Assembly (NCBI RefSeq): GCF_000179555.1
Contig: NZ_AECZ01000004.1
Location: 1 to 64,000, forward strand
Reading direction: 5' to 3'
DNA length: 64,000 nt
Source: Solidesulfovibrio fructosivorans JJ]
GTDB taxonomy: Bacteria > Desulfobacterota > Desulfovibrionia > Desulfovibrionales > Desulfovibrionaceae
The notes beneath the pieces are model-generated. The model saw only the letters and a program-made list of their open reading frames with translations. It was not told the origin of the DNA and ran no database searches. The position numbers and the translations under genes were made by a program. This document shows, one piece after another, positions 1 through 8,047 of the stretch. Each line of letters starts with the position of its first letter. Position 1 is the first letter of the stretch.

Positions 1-495
1 AAAATATTTGTCAATATTCCTATATGTTACAATCGCTTCGTTAATATCCGAAAATGGTTCTAAATATGGGTGAGAACGTTCAAATGTAAAACGAACGCCT
101 AGTTTAATTGATAAGTCAAGTTCTGTCTTAGTATGGTCAAACTTTATTAATTTAAGTTCTATTGCTAAATTAAGTAATTCTTGGGTAATTGTCTTAAATA
201 ATGACAACATAGTCGCGTCTGGAGAACAAGCGACATAAATATGCTCTCTGTCAGAAGCTGTGACCCTTTGTGCAACACTCCTAGCGAGACTTGTTTTCCC
301 AACACCTCGATTACCATAAATAAAGGGGATTGAACTGTAATACAATAATTCATGTGTAATTGTCTCGAATTCGGTTGTCCTACCGCGTAAAAATTCAAAA
401 TTTCTAATTGGGCGTTCTGGAGAAAGATATCTCCCAAGAATTTGCAACTTTTCTTCGATTTCTTGAAGCTCCAGAGGCGTTTCCCTAATTAACAT
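1..495 (-). CDS. P-loop NTPase (AAA/STAND-like), 3' part outside window
   Basis: The open frame runs from an ATG at 495 leftward off the window edge (165 codons visible) and has a GGAG ribosome site a few bases upstream. Residues about 65-73 read GNRGVGKTS, a Walker A motif followed by LARSVAQ, as in AAA or STAND ATPases that begin with a short helical segment. No Walker B is visible because the gene is cut. The frame is AT-rich, unlike the AbrB gene upstream of it at 653-976, so it is probably cargo of element A in the same position as the minus-strand cargo of B and C. The exact family cannot be assigned from this fragment; an NTP-dependent defence or regulatory protein is an inference. Confidence 0.75.
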   Translation of the reverse strand, partial: MLIRETPLELQEIEEKLQILGRYLSPERPIRNFEFLRGRTTEFETITHELLYYSSIPFIYGNRGVGKTSLARSVAQRVTASDREHIYVACSPDATMLSLFKTITQELLNLAIELKLIKFDHTKTELDLSIKLGVRFTFERSHPYLEPFSDINEAIVTYRNIDKYF

Positions 496-584
496 TTTTC
501 AAACTCCACTTATTATTACTCATCAGGTTTTATCTACTTTTTTCCAATGCAAATACCTATATCCTCCTCTCTGGAACAAATAAA

Positions 585-620
585 GACCCACGTCACCACT
601 TTTCCTGGATGACGTGGGTC
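585..620 (-). terminator. Terminator of AbrB-1 (element A)
   Basis: GACCCACGTCAC pairs with the GACGTGGGTC half about 14 bases away, directly downstream of the AbrB-1 stop codon. The same hairpin follows most full or truncated AbrB-1-type copies in the window. Confidence 0.8.
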
Positions 621-652
621 ATTTCGCAACTATTCCCAAATAATCCAGTTAG

Positions 653-976
653 CTAGTTCTTCTTTTTCTCCAACACAATTTTCCCTTCTTCCAAGCAGGA
701 GACCTTAAACTCGTCACCCTGGTTGAAGCCGTAGTTGGCCAGGAGTGTCGGGGACAGACGGAGACCATTCTTCGAGAACTTCACACTGCCAGATGCCACA
801 CGAGCATCCATTCCCTCGATCTTGTAGAACTTCTCATCCAGCGTCATAAGCTTCGTGAGATGGTTTTTCAGGGTGGTCTTGGGAATATCAAAGACATCCA
901 TGATTTGCTGAGCGGTCTTTCCTTCGGTGATCATGGTGCGAAGTTTCATCGCGTCAAATTTCGATGCGATAGGCAT
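653..976 (-). CDS. HTH + SpoVT/AbrB-like regulator, AbrB-1 copy A1
   Basis: A 107-residue putative DNA-binding regulator. Residues 10-45 form a helix-turn-helix-like segment (ITEGKTAQQIMDVF then TTLKNHLTKLM). The C-terminal half has the swapped-hairpin AbrB pattern, ending GDEFKVSCLEEGKIVLEKK. I start it at the ATG at 976, not the upstream in-frame codon at 1048, because AAAGGAG lies 8-9 bases before 976 and the paralogs at 13940, 25338 and 60695 all start with the same MPIASKFDAMK. It transcribes away from the small-protein gene at 1538 and ends at a strong hairpin. The role as regulator of element functions is inferred; only the fold is supported by sequence. Confidence 0.88.
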   Translation of the reverse strand: MPIASKFDAMKLRTMITEGKTAQQIMDVFDIPKTTLKNHLTKLMTLDEKFYKIEGMDARVASGSVKFSKNGLRLSPTLLANYGFNQGDEFKVSCLEEGKIVLEKKKN

Positions 977-999
977 GGGTAAAAACTCCTTTCGGTTTT

Positions 1000-1260
1000 G
1001 ATCTTCGAATTTTCCTGTGGAAAATAACTTAAATTTTGTTGCTGTCAACTTGGCGTGGAGCTTGTTTCGTTAAAATGAGTTCATTTTTGGAAATTAAGCG
1101 AAAAAATATTGTCAGGTTTCGATTCAGTTTTTTGTCGGCTAGAGCTGGCAAAGGTCATCAGATACTTTTCAAAAACATCGTTTTTGACGGTTCTGTCGCT
1201 GAAAATAAAAAAATGCAGGAACCTGCATCGGCAACATGCTAAAATAACTTTGATTTTATT
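1000..1260. promoter_or_regulatory. AbrB-1 upstream region with palindrome
   Basis: About 250 bases upstream of AbrB-1 closely match the region upstream of the AbrB-1 copy at 13940 (14285-14530), including GTCAACTTGGCGTGG-like and CGTTAAAATGAGTTCA stretches. Both end in the palindrome, here at 1213-1228. No coding frame is conserved between the two copies, so this is probably a promoter/operator or a transcribed leader. Confidence 0.6.
1213..1228. promoter_or_regulatory. Dispersed palindrome ATGCAGGAACCTGCAT, copy 1
   Basis: A perfect 16-base inverted repeat between AbrB-1 (minus) and the small-protein gene at 1538 (plus). Eight further copies or near-copies occur in the window, all intergenic. 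An operator for one of the element regulators is the simplest reading. Confidence 0.6.
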
Positions 1261-1269
1261 CTGAACTTA

Positions 1270-1537
1270 TCCAAGCCCTCGGTCCCAGGTCTGGATTCCC
1301 CCATCTTCCAGGACAGCCCTCTCCTTCGCGCTACCCTGCCCCCTCCTGGGCGTTTTCCCCTGGCCTCCCCATTTTGGGCTCCCCCAGCCCCGGACTTCCA
1401 GGGAAACCCCACTCCGGCCCAAAGTACGAAAAGCCCTACCACAGTTCCAACTATTTCCCTGTCCCCGTGACCGACCCTCTGGCCCAGGGTATCCTTCTCC
1501 CCAAAGCTCACCTGTTGAACCAGGAGAAGGACACCTT
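1270..1537 (+). promoter_or_regulatory. GC-rich leader before the 1538 small gene
   Basis: A C-rich, untranslated-looking stretch with a distinctive CCCAGGGTATCCTT at 1483-1496, about 40 bases before the start codon. The same motif precedes the homologous gene in B (26369-26383), and an orphan copy lies at 7443-7456. Overlapping open frames here are not conserved and are treated as chance products of high GC. Confidence 0.5.
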
Positions 1538-1765
1538 ATGCCACCACAACATCTCGATAATCTCACTTTGAAGGATGAGATCATCAACGCATTTCGGCCG
1601 ATCGAGCAGCTTTTCAAGATCATGGACGCATCTGCCCCCGATGCCGATGAAACGATTATCCGCTGCTACGCCGAAATCGGATTGGAGCTTACTGGGAACT
1701 TCCGTGAGCGGATCAAAAAGTTGCTTGGTCGAGAACATGAAGGTGCTGAAAATGCCGAAGGATGA
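1538..1765 (+). CDS. Conserved ~70 aa element protein, copy A
   Basis: A 75-residue protein of unknown function. The core LKDEIINAFRPIEQLFKIMD is shared with proteins at 26410 (B) and 50889 (C), and all three continue with a Tyr/Ala-containing helix and then ELTGNFRERI-type residues. It is predicted all-helical, with no membrane segment. GGAGAAGG precedes the start. In A and B it overlaps the DUF6573 gene, implying translational coupling; in C it is kept without DUF6573. Its constant position between the AbrB-1 leader and the XRE gene marks it as backbone. I do not recognise the family. Confidence 0.8.
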   Translation: MPPQHLDNLTLKDEIINAFRPIEQLFKIMDASAPDADETIIRCYAEIGLELTGNFRERIKKLLGREHEGAENAEG

Positions 1766-2138
1766 CAGCTGGAACGTCGTTTATGCTTATTCCCGGGAGC
1801 AAGCGATTGCCGATGGCGTCCTAGTAGACGTCACCGAAGCTGCGAAGGCAATCGGCTTCAAGCTCGGCACCGTGGTCACCGATCACCTGTTCCACGGCTA
1901 TGTCGAAGTGCCTCCCGGACTCGAGGGTGAAGGGCAATCCGTCACCGGCCGGCTCCATGATCTGATGGTTCTGGCGCTGTTCGCTGCCAGGAAGGCAGTC
2001 AATACGGACAGGGTCACCTTTAAGGTCGACTTCCTGATGGCTCCGGGACGCAAGGAAACGGTCGAAGTCATCACCCATATCGGCCCCGGTGACCACGGGG
2101 AGCCAGTCCTGACCATCATGCTTCCTGAGGATGATTAG
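1752..2138 (+). CDS. DUF6573 family protein, copy A
   Basis: A 128-residue protein beginning WNVVYAYSREQAIADGVLVDV, the hallmark N-terminus of DUF6573 proteins of plasmids, phages and integrative elements (recognised from memory). The C-terminal part KVDFLMAPGRKETVEV..HIGPGD..EPVLTIMLPEDD is nearly identical in the B copy (26624). The ATG at 1752 overlaps the end of the preceding gene and is preceded by AAGGTG; the start agrees with the B copy, where GGAGG precedes the ATG. The biochemical function is unknown. A fragment of a third copy lies at 13798-13911. Confidence 0.85.
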   Translation: MPKDDSWNVVYAYSREQAIADGVLVDVTEAAKAIGFKLGTVVTDHLFHGYVEVPPGLEGEGQSVTGRLHDLMVLALFAARKAVNTDRVTFKVDFLMAPGRKETVEVITHIGPGDHGEPVLTIMLPEDD

Positions 2139-2168
2139 GGATTTTAACCAGATAACCAGGAGAAAAGT

Positions 2169-2276
2169 ATGGCTTCGATTTTATTGGGTGCTGTTATCGG
2201 AATCATCGTCGCTGTCGTCGGTGCGCAGCTGCTGACCATCCATCCCAAGCCGAGTCGGTTGCGTAGTCCGAAGTAG
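2169..2276 (+). CDS. 35 aa single-span membrane peptide
   Basis: This short frame has a good ribosome site (AGGAGAAAAGT before the ATG). It encodes MASILLGAVIGIIVAVVGAQ followed by a short, basic C-terminus, which predicts one membrane helix with the tail in the cytoplasm. It lies 30 bases after the DUF6573 gene and just before a terminator, so it is the last gene of that short operon. No counterpart follows DUF6573 in B. It could be a small regulator or toxin-like peptide; nothing in the sequence decides this. Confidence 0.6.
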   Translation: MASILLGAVIGIIVAVVGAQLLTIHPKPSRLRSPK

Positions 2277-2301
2277 ACGGAAAGTTGCCAAGCTTCGAAA
2301 G

Positions 2302-2332
2302 AAAGCCCGAGCATGAGCAGCTTGGGCTTTTG
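2302..2332 (+). terminator. Terminator after the 1538-2276 operon
   Basis: AAAGCCC and GGGCTTT pair around a loop containing GCATGAGC, followed by TGTTTT. Confidence 0.75.
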
Positions 2333-2340
2333 TTTTCACG

Positions 2341-2520
2341 CAGCTATTTCATACGGAAACCAGATGAATTAGCCGCGTTTCGATTCGAAGAGAAGTGGCA
2401 CGTGATGACAAGAACCTGCTCAGAATAGCCAGGGCGGTGGTAAACTGAAAAGTCTTACCCCGGGATTTCCAGCACTGGGGCTTGGGAAACTGGGGTGAAC
2501 TGGGAAATCACCATCGATAA
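2341..2520. repeat. Conserved non-coding block 'AAAAGTCT', copy A
   Basis: About 180 bases without a gene that align with 28680-28870 in B and, less completely, 52260-52380 in C. Shared pieces include CAGATGAATTAGC, GGAAACtGAAAAGTCTTAC-like text and a GTGGGAAA/CTGGGAAA box. In each element it follows the cargo beside the XRE/small-protein genes. It may be a small RNA, an element boundary or a recombination relic. Confidence 0.5.
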
Positions 2521-2782
2521 TCACCGAGTCCTCACGATGAATCATACTCGCATATGTAGTCCAGCAGAATAACAAAAAATGACTTCAGTAAATTTATTTC
2601 TTGATATCGCATAATTAAGGCGCTACCTGTTGGTCCGTTTGGGACAAGATATTTTAGACGGAGATACCCTGCAGCGACAGAGAAGCTTGTACCATATGGG
2701 ACCAAGCTGTAATTGTGGATATACACTGCATACTAACTTTTACGAACATTTAAATCATTAATTATTGCACGGTAGCAAACAG

Positions 2783-3790
2783 ATGGAGCCCATGGTGCAA
2801 TACCAAATAAAATACTGCGGCGAGACATATGACTATTTCGACAGAACAAAAGCAGAAGCTCTACTCTCTGCTTTATTTAAAGGGAACAAGGAAAAAATTG
2901 ATCTATTTTTAAGTTCAAAAAATTTTATTATAGCAAAAAGTGTAGACGAGAGCAAAGCCGCTTTGATTGACTCAAAATTTAAAGCCGTCGGAATAAAACT
3001 TCATTGCATAGATATATCTCAGTCTACCACTACAGCAAGCGACAACAGCAACTCTAAAAAAATTTCTACAGCACTTAACAATTCATATTCGATACTCAAA
3101 AAAATTCGATCTGTAGTCATGAACGACACGGCTATCTCCGTAAGTTCTAAAAAAGAATGGGGCTTATATTTAACATTATTATCCGCATTATTTGGCTCCT
3201 TTTGGCTTGCCCCATGGTATGACAGATGGTTCTTCGACAAGAGTATATCTTTCAATTTTCCTGGAAAGACTAATGGCATCGTCGGTTTAATATTATGCAT
3301 GCCGCTATACGTCCGCGGTTTTATTGAATTCAAGCATATATCCATTTACCGATGCGTAGTATTCCTTCTCAACTGGTTGTTGTGTGCGACTATCTGTCAA
3401 ATAATCCTTGGCAAGGAGAACTCAACGGTAAACGATGCAACAGCATTCTGTCTATTTGGCGGAATATTACTAACGTGGTTAGGGATAAGATCAGTAGCTG
3501 GTTTTTGCTGGCTCTTTTTTATTGTCATCGCATTGCTCAATCTTACATTCAATAGCGACCTTCCTGGGCCTACTGGATTCTTATTTTTGGCATGCGGTTT
3601 CTTTTCCCTTATGTTTCAATTAGATTTGGTCCCTGCAGAAATGTATTATAAATTTAAAGAAGAATTCAAGGGCATTGATCCAAAAACCATTGAGACTATC
3701 CGAGAAGATGTCTCAAGTGCCGCCGAAAAAGTATCTGCCGCAACCATCGCCGCCGCAAAGATGGCCGCGAAGAGTACAGTTGGCGGATAG
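2783..3790 (+). CDS. Polytopic membrane protein of unknown function
   Basis: A 335-residue protein from the ATG at 2783 (an upstream TTG at 2765 is possible; neither has a strong ribosome site). Residues 1-80 form a small soluble domain beginning VQYQIKYCGETYDYFDRTKAE. Residues about 125-285 hold five or six hydrophobic segments, and the Ala-rich end (AAEKVSAATIAAAKMAAK) is probably a cytoplasmic amphipathic helix. The gene is AT-rich and alone between two element-conserved blocks, so it is cargo of A without a B counterpart. I do not recognise the family. Confidence 0.7.
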   Translation: MEPMVQYQIKYCGETYDYFDRTKAEALLSALFKGNKEKIDLFLSSKNFIIAKSVDESKAALIDSKFKAVGIKLHCIDISQSTTTASDNSNSKKISTALNNSYSILKKIRSVVMNDTAISVSSKKEWGLYLTLLSALFGSFWLAPWYDRWFFDKSISFNFPGKTNGIVGLILCMPLYVRGFIEFKHISIYRCVVFLLNWLLCATICQIILGKENSTVNDATAFCLFGGILLTWLGIRSVAGFCWLFFIVIALLNLTFNSDLPGPTGFLFLACGFFSLMFQLDLVPAEMYYKFKEEFKGIDPKTIETIREDVSSAAEKVSAATIAAAKMAAKSTVGG

Positions 3791-3864
3791 ATCCTTATCC
3801 ATCCACTGCATTACTTGAAAATTATTTTATATAAGCGACCTATGACTTGGCACTAGGCTCAATT

Positions 3865-3880
3865 ATGCAGGAACCTGCAT
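3865..3880. promoter_or_regulatory. Dispersed palindrome, copy 2
   Basis: A perfect ATGCAGGAACCTGCAT about 135 bases upstream of the module gene at 4015, a position matched by copy 5 (30263-30278) in B. Confidence 0.6.
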
Positions 3881-4014
3881 TCTGTCACTAATCATTATCC
3901 ATTTGATTTAACAGCACTTTCTTAATGTCGCCTTAATCTGCCCCTTGCCCAGCCCCTGCTCCCACCTCTTCATCATCTTGGCAAGTTGCACATCTGTTTG
4001 CTACCAAAGCAAAC

Positions 4015-4967
4015 ATGACGTCCAAAAAACGCAATATTTCACCGGCTGATATCATTCGCTTAAAGGGCATTGCCTTTTGGTATTGGGAGTACATGAGGCG
4101 AAATCCGTTATATATCCGCTACTGCGACGTCATCAAACGCTACGATGATTACTTCAAGTCCATTGGTGTTTATGACTTTATGCAATCAAAGGAATTTTTA
4201 GAGGAAATTTCTGAATATGTGTCAACACATGAGGATAGCGAGATTTAAAATATATGCCTCTTCGAAGACGGCTTGAACGTGACCATGGAGAAAAAGCAGG
4301 TATAATTTACTTTAAATATGGATTTTTAGGGTATGCTTTTGAAGAAAAATTCGGAAGAATATATAAAGACCCATCAGAAGGCATCGACACCGAAAAGGCA
4401 CTCGAAGCCGTGATGGCCGGCAAGAAGATATCATTTTCAGCAGATAATGCACGAGACATTTCTGCCCTTACCAAACTAAACGGGAGCTGGCTCATTAGTG
4501 TCGATGACACAACGCCAAAATCATATTTTTATGACCTGCCAAGAATTCAAAACATCAAAATCTACCCTGAAGGCATTCTCCATGATCCGGAAAAAATTGG
4601 CCTAGAAGTGTATGCATTGAATCTTATCACGAAAGCAGTCGAGAGCCTTTTTGAAGAACAAAAAATCGCCGACGAAACGCTTCAATCTGTTTATAACTTA
4701 AATTTTGCGGGAAAAACTCTCAGAAACGCTGACATATCGAGACTTGCCGCCCTCTGGCTTTGGGATAAGGCCCACGAGAAGGACAGACAAAATCCTGCGG
4801 CATTCAAAGAGATCTATCCACTTTTAAAAGCTAAACTTAATGACAAAAAGCGCGTTATCGCCGGGGACTGGGATCAACAGGACCTTAAGGCAAATCGAAT
4901 CCGCAAGCACTATGAAATGACGGACTACTGCATCCGACACCGCACCATAACCCACTTGAATAAGTAA
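4015..4967 (+). pseudogene. Frameshifted 'WEYMRRN' module gene, copy A
   Basis: Homolog of the intact 316-residue gene at 30340. The first part (4015-4248) carries FWYWEYMRRNPLYIRYC and stops at a TAA. The rest (4254-4967) continues in the next frame from MPLRRRLERDHGEKAG to NK*. Comparison with B (HEDSLDLKYTPFRRRL) shows the frame is restored by adding one base near 4237-4242, so this is a one-base deletion and not a gene boundary. No ribosome site precedes the ATG at 4254. The N-terminal motif resembles the AWEFLRRNPxY segment of proteobacterial regulator-like proteins, a weak hint of a nucleic-acid role. It lies upstream of the DUF3102 and TGT-like genes. A split protein made by re-initiation cannot be excluded. 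Confidence 0.75.
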
Positions 4968-5116
4968 ATTTCCTGCAAATCTCCTCTGCCATTTTCTTTT
5001 CCTACCTAATGGCATGCGCCCGGGCGGCCTTTTGGGCCAGACCGTACTCGTCGGCCCGGTGCAAAGCGATTGGCGCCTGCTTCTGGGTCCACAAAAGCAG
5101 CAGTTAGGAGAAGAAT

Positions 5117-6334
5117 ATGGACAACGATTCCAAGAAGGAACGCGGCGGCTCCGAGTACACGAGCATCACTGGCACTCCGGGAATGACCGGTGGAACCGGT
5201 GCTCCCGGCAACCCCAGTACCACTCCCCACCTCTCCCTGGTAAAGGGAAGCCGCCAGTCCCCCGAGGAACTCCACGACCAAATCCGCAACGAACGGATCA
5301 GCATGTATGTCGGCATCACTGGCGCTGCCGGCCTCCCCGGAGACATCGAGGTCAACGACAAGGGCGAGGTGACGTCCCCGATCTCGGACGAAGTCGAAGC
5401 GGTTTTGAACGATCTGACCCTCAAGAAAATCGACACCATGGGGGCCGATGAGCTCAAGGACCTCATCATTACAAACAACGACGCGATCAACGCCAGCATC
5501 ACCGACCTCGATGCCCACAATGGGAATCGCGCTTACACGGTGGGCAAGGCTTTGCTGCGGGTCGAGTACATCCAGTCGAGCCGGAACCTGAAAAACGGCT
5601 TCGAGGACTGGTGCGAAGAGAACCTCAAGGCCACCCGCCTGAAGAAACGCACCCGCCAGAAGTACATGGAGATCGCCCGGATCGCCGACGCCACTGACTA
5701 TGTGGTGCTCGGTAGCGAGAAGTTGGCGGGCCTGGCTCCGATCCTGAAAAAGGAAGACGGCCTCGCCCCCAACCATCCGATCCGGTCTTTCATGGAGCGT
5801 TACGACATCAGCCTCCAGACCTGCGTCGATGTCGACGAGATGCGGTTCGAAATCGGTCTCGGCATGGCCATGGCCAAGCTGGGGAACAACAAAGTCAGCG
5901 TATCAAGGGACTCGGTCCGCAAGTTCCTGGAGTGCGGCTTCGAGGTGACCAAGAAGGACATCGAGGCGATGAAGGCCGCCACCGACACGGGGGGCGATCC
6001 CGCCAAGTACCTCGAGCGGGTCATCAAGAACAAGCAGCGTCCCACGGTCCGTACCTCTGATGCGAACAAGCCGCCCAAGAACTTCCAGGAGCAGGCCCAG
6101 GAAATCCGCGACACGGTAGCCAGTCTCTTAAAGTCCCCCTCGGTCAGCAAGGACATCCAGGTCGACCGGATTGACGCGCTGATCCAGGACCTGGAGGCCC
6201 TGAAGCACCGGCTGTCCGGTTCCAAGGACGCAGGCTCCACGGTTGACACCACGGCGGATACTTCTGCCAGTGTTCCCCCGGTCCCGCCGCAGGTCCCGTC
6301 CACTCCCGATGTGGATGCCGCTTCGAACGAATAG
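5117..6334 (+). CDS. DUF3102-like protein with Gly/Pro-rich N-terminus, copy A
   Basis: A 405-residue protein. Residues 1-75 hold two collagen-like patches (GTPGMTGGTGAPGNP and GITGAAGLPGD). Residues about 140-195 (VGKALLRVEY..FEDWCEENLKATRLKKRTRQKYMEIARIADA) match the pattern of DUF3102 proteins, which read 'GKALLEAK..F..WLEEN...S.RTAQNYM.IA' and are linked to ParB-like DNA-binding proteins of mobile elements. The C-terminus is Pro/Val/Thr-rich and disordered. AGGAGAAGAAT precedes the ATG. It is followed after a conserved hairpin by the TGT-like gene, an order repeated in B (31442, 32703). A DNA- or RNA-binding partner of the transglycosylase-like protein is an inference. Confidence 0.8.
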   Translation: MDNDSKKERGGSEYTSITGTPGMTGGTGAPGNPSTTPHLSLVKGSRQSPEELHDQIRNERISMYVGITGAAGLPGDIEVNDKGEVTSPISDEVEAVLNDLTLKKIDTMGADELKDLIITNNDAINASITDLDAHNGNRAYTVGKALLRVEYIQSSRNLKNGFEDWCEENLKATRLKKRTRQKYMEIARIADATDYVVLGSEKLAGLAPILKKEDGLAPNHPIRSFMERYDISLQTCVDVDEMRFEIGLGMAMAKLGNNKVSVSRDSVRKFLECGFEVTKKDIEAMKAATDTGGDPAKYLERVIKNKQRPTVRTSDANKPPKNFQEQAQEIRDTVASLLKSPSVSKDIQVDRIDALIQDLEALKHRLSGSKDAGSTVDTTADTSASVPPVPPQVPSTPDVDAASNE

Positions 6335-6342
6335 TCTGTCCT

Positions 6343-6372
6343 GCGCCCCTCGGTCGAAAGGCTGGGGGGCGC
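6343..6372 (+). promoter_or_regulatory. Conserved intergenic hairpin before the TGT-like gene, copy A
   Basis: GCGCCCC pairs with GGGGCGC around a loop, between the DUF3102-like stop and the ribosome site of the next gene. An equivalent hairpin with a changed loop lies at 32655-32684 in B. It may be an attenuator or an mRNA processing site. Confidence 0.6.
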
Positions 6373-6389
6373 TTTTCCTTGGAGGAAAT

Positions 6390-7283
6390 ATGCTGCTTCA
6401 TATCTCGTCACCGTCGATTGCCCAGGTGCTGGCGTTTCACAGCTTGCACCCGGAACTGCCGCTCAACGTGCTGTTGAGCTATGCCGTGGAACAGCCCTTT
6501 GACGACTTCCAGGAAGTTCACAGGGACAAGATCGGGAGCCTTATCCTCGACTCCGGGGCCTACACGCTCAACAAGAGCAAATGGGCCATGCGGCCGAAGG
6601 ATATCCTGACGGCTTATGCGAACTTCTGCTCGCTTACCTCGCCCTACTACGACTTTCTCTTCAACCTCGATGAGAACTTCACTCCCCACGGGTTCGATGA
6701 GAACATGTACAACCAGCTCGGTCTCGAAGCTGCCGGCCTGACCCCGGTTCCGGTCGTGCATGACCTTTATAATGGCGAGATCGAACGTCTCCTCGACTAC
6801 GGCTACGGCCTCATCGCCATCGGCCAGTGCGAGCATGGGAGAAACTTCCGCCAACTCGAATCAGCCATGAACCGGCTGCATCCCTGGGCAAAAGTCCACC
6901 TCTTTGGAGTCACCGAAGTGGGTGTCCTGCAAGACCTGCCGATCTGGAGCTGCGATTCGAGTTCCTGGGCACAGTACGTCAAGTACGGTCAGGTCATGTG
7001 GTGGAACGACGCGAACAAGGATTGGAACCCATACGATATCCTGTACTTCCCCAAGACAGAGGGCGAGCATGATGCCTCGAAGGGGAAGAACTACTGGGAT
7101 TACCGGTTCCGTGAGGAGTTCGACGCCTACATCGGCCAGAACCTCGGCATCACCATCGACCACCTGATTGGCAGTGAAAAAGAGCTCTACCGGTCGCTGG
7201 TCAACATCCTCTTCTACAAGGAGATGGAGCTGCGGATCACCGCCTACCACCGGGACGTGAAGGGCTTTGTCTTCCCGGATTAG
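6390..7283 (+). CDS. TGT-superfamily (DpdA-like) transglycosylase homolog, copy A
   Basis: A 297-residue TIM-barrel-type protein recognised by the order of motifs typical of phage and bacterial DpdA/tRNA-guanine transglycosylase relatives: LILDSGAYTLNK near residue 52, a barrel core with YDFLFNLDEN, PVPVVHDL, LIAIGQC, then KVHLFGVTEV and IWSCDSSSWAQY near residue 190. The Asp residues of DSGAY and SCDSS are in the usual catalytic positions. DpdA enzymes exchange a DNA base for preQ0; tRNA enzymes act on guanine 34. Which substrate applies here is unknown, and no other dpd or queuosine gene is in the window. GGAGGAAAT precedes the ATG. The B copy (32703) is highly similar throughout, so the protein is under selection. 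Confidence 0.8.
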   Translation: MLLHISSPSIAQVLAFHSLHPELPLNVLLSYAVEQPFDDFQEVHRDKIGSLILDSGAYTLNKSKWAMRPKDILTAYANFCSLTSPYYDFLFNLDENFTPHGFDENMYNQLGLEAAGLTPVPVVHDLYNGEIERLLDYGYGLIAIGQCEHGRNFRQLESAMNRLHPWAKVHLFGVTEVGVLQDLPIWSCDSSSWAQYVKYGQVMWWNDANKDWNPYDILYFPKTEGEHDASKGKNYWDYRFREEFDAYIGQNLGITIDHLIGSEKELYRSLVNILFYKEMELRITAYHRDVKGFVFPD

Positions 7284-7306
7284 CGGGCGCTCCCGTATGA
7301 CGTGAC

Positions 7307-7339
7307 AAAGGGGTGGTCAGCGATGGCCACCCCTTTTTT
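7307..7339 (+). terminator. Terminator of the module operon, copy A
   Basis: AAAGGGGTGG pairs with CCACCCCTTT, followed by T residues. The same kind of structure ends the module in B (33623-33655). Confidence 0.85.
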
Positions 7340-7379
7340 GTATCTGGCGCGTTGCGGCAAGGTTCTGACACCCGCCCCC

Positions 7380-7460
7380 TTTCAGTTCACCGGCCGGACC
7401 CCGGTCATTTCTACCCCGTCCCCGCCGTGACCGGCCCCCTGGGCCAGGGTATCCTTCAGC
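7380..7460 (+). other. Orphan copy of the small-gene leader
   Basis: CCGTGACCGGCC..GGGCCAGGGTATCCTT (motif at 7443-7456) repeats the leader found before the genes at 1538 and 26410, but no small-protein gene follows. It marks the old junction between leader and XRE gene, presumably separated by insertion of the 1538-7340 block. Confidence 0.45.
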
Positions 7461-7540
7461 GTGGCCTCGAAGCCGCCCCGTGGAATGCAACCATTCAGGC
7501 TAGGGCGCTTGTCGGAATGCCCGGCCGGGCGGCAACTGGG

Positions 7541-7864
7541 TTACCGGAAAAAAGCCTGTGCAACATTGAAGAAGAGCCGCAACCGCTCCTCATCCGCATC
7601 CTCGATCTGCCGGGCAAGGATGCGGCGCAGGTCCTCGGGGGTCAGTTTGAACTCGTCCAGATTGAAGAGCTCCGCCAAGGGGATGCCGAAAGCAGCCGCC
7701 AAGGTTTCGACGCTGGTGAGTGACGGGTTTCGGCGACCTCGCTCGATTTCTCCAATGTACTGGAGGGACAACCCGGAGAGCTCGGCCAATTTTTCCTGGG
7801 TCATGTCACGATTACGGCGAATCGTCCTGATTTTCTTACCAAAAAGTTCCTGAACGTTGTCCAT
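7541..7864 (-). CDS. XRE-family repressor-like regulator, copy A
   Basis: A 107-residue protein with a Cro/CI helix-turn-helix at residues 8-62 (IRTIRRNRDMTQEKLAELSGL then LQYIGEIERGRRNPS) and a short C-terminal helical part that differs from typical phage repressors. It is nearly the same as the B copy (27022) and more distantly related to the C copy (51169). In all three it is on the minus strand, facing the small-protein gene or its leader, so control of that leader or of excision is plausible but inferred. Confidence 0.88.
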   Translation of the reverse strand: MDNVQELFGKKIRTIRRNRDMTQEKLAELSGLSLQYIGEIERGRRNPSLTSVETLAAAFGIPLAELFNLDEFKLTPEDLRRILARQIEDADEERLRLFFNVAQAFFR

Positions 7865-8047
7865 GCCTCACCCCCTATCACAGGGTAAGGCAATGATTTA
7901 AGGGCTATAAGCAACGATGGTCTAATTTTTGCTTTAGTTAAGACAACAATCGTTATTAAATATGCTTTTGAAAAACTACTTTTGTTTCCAGAGGGTTGCC
8001 CCAAAGCAGGCCAGGAAAGAATTTCCCGCCACCTCAAAGGAAGACGT

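Noticed and set aside
1239-1623. Several overlapping frames on both strands in the C-rich leader
   Set aside because: None is conserved in the homologous leaders of B and D; high GC with few stops explains them.
4237-4254. Programmed -1 frameshift joining the two halves of the 4015 gene
   Set aside because: No standard slippery heptamer is in register, and the intact B copy shows a simple one-base deletion explains it.
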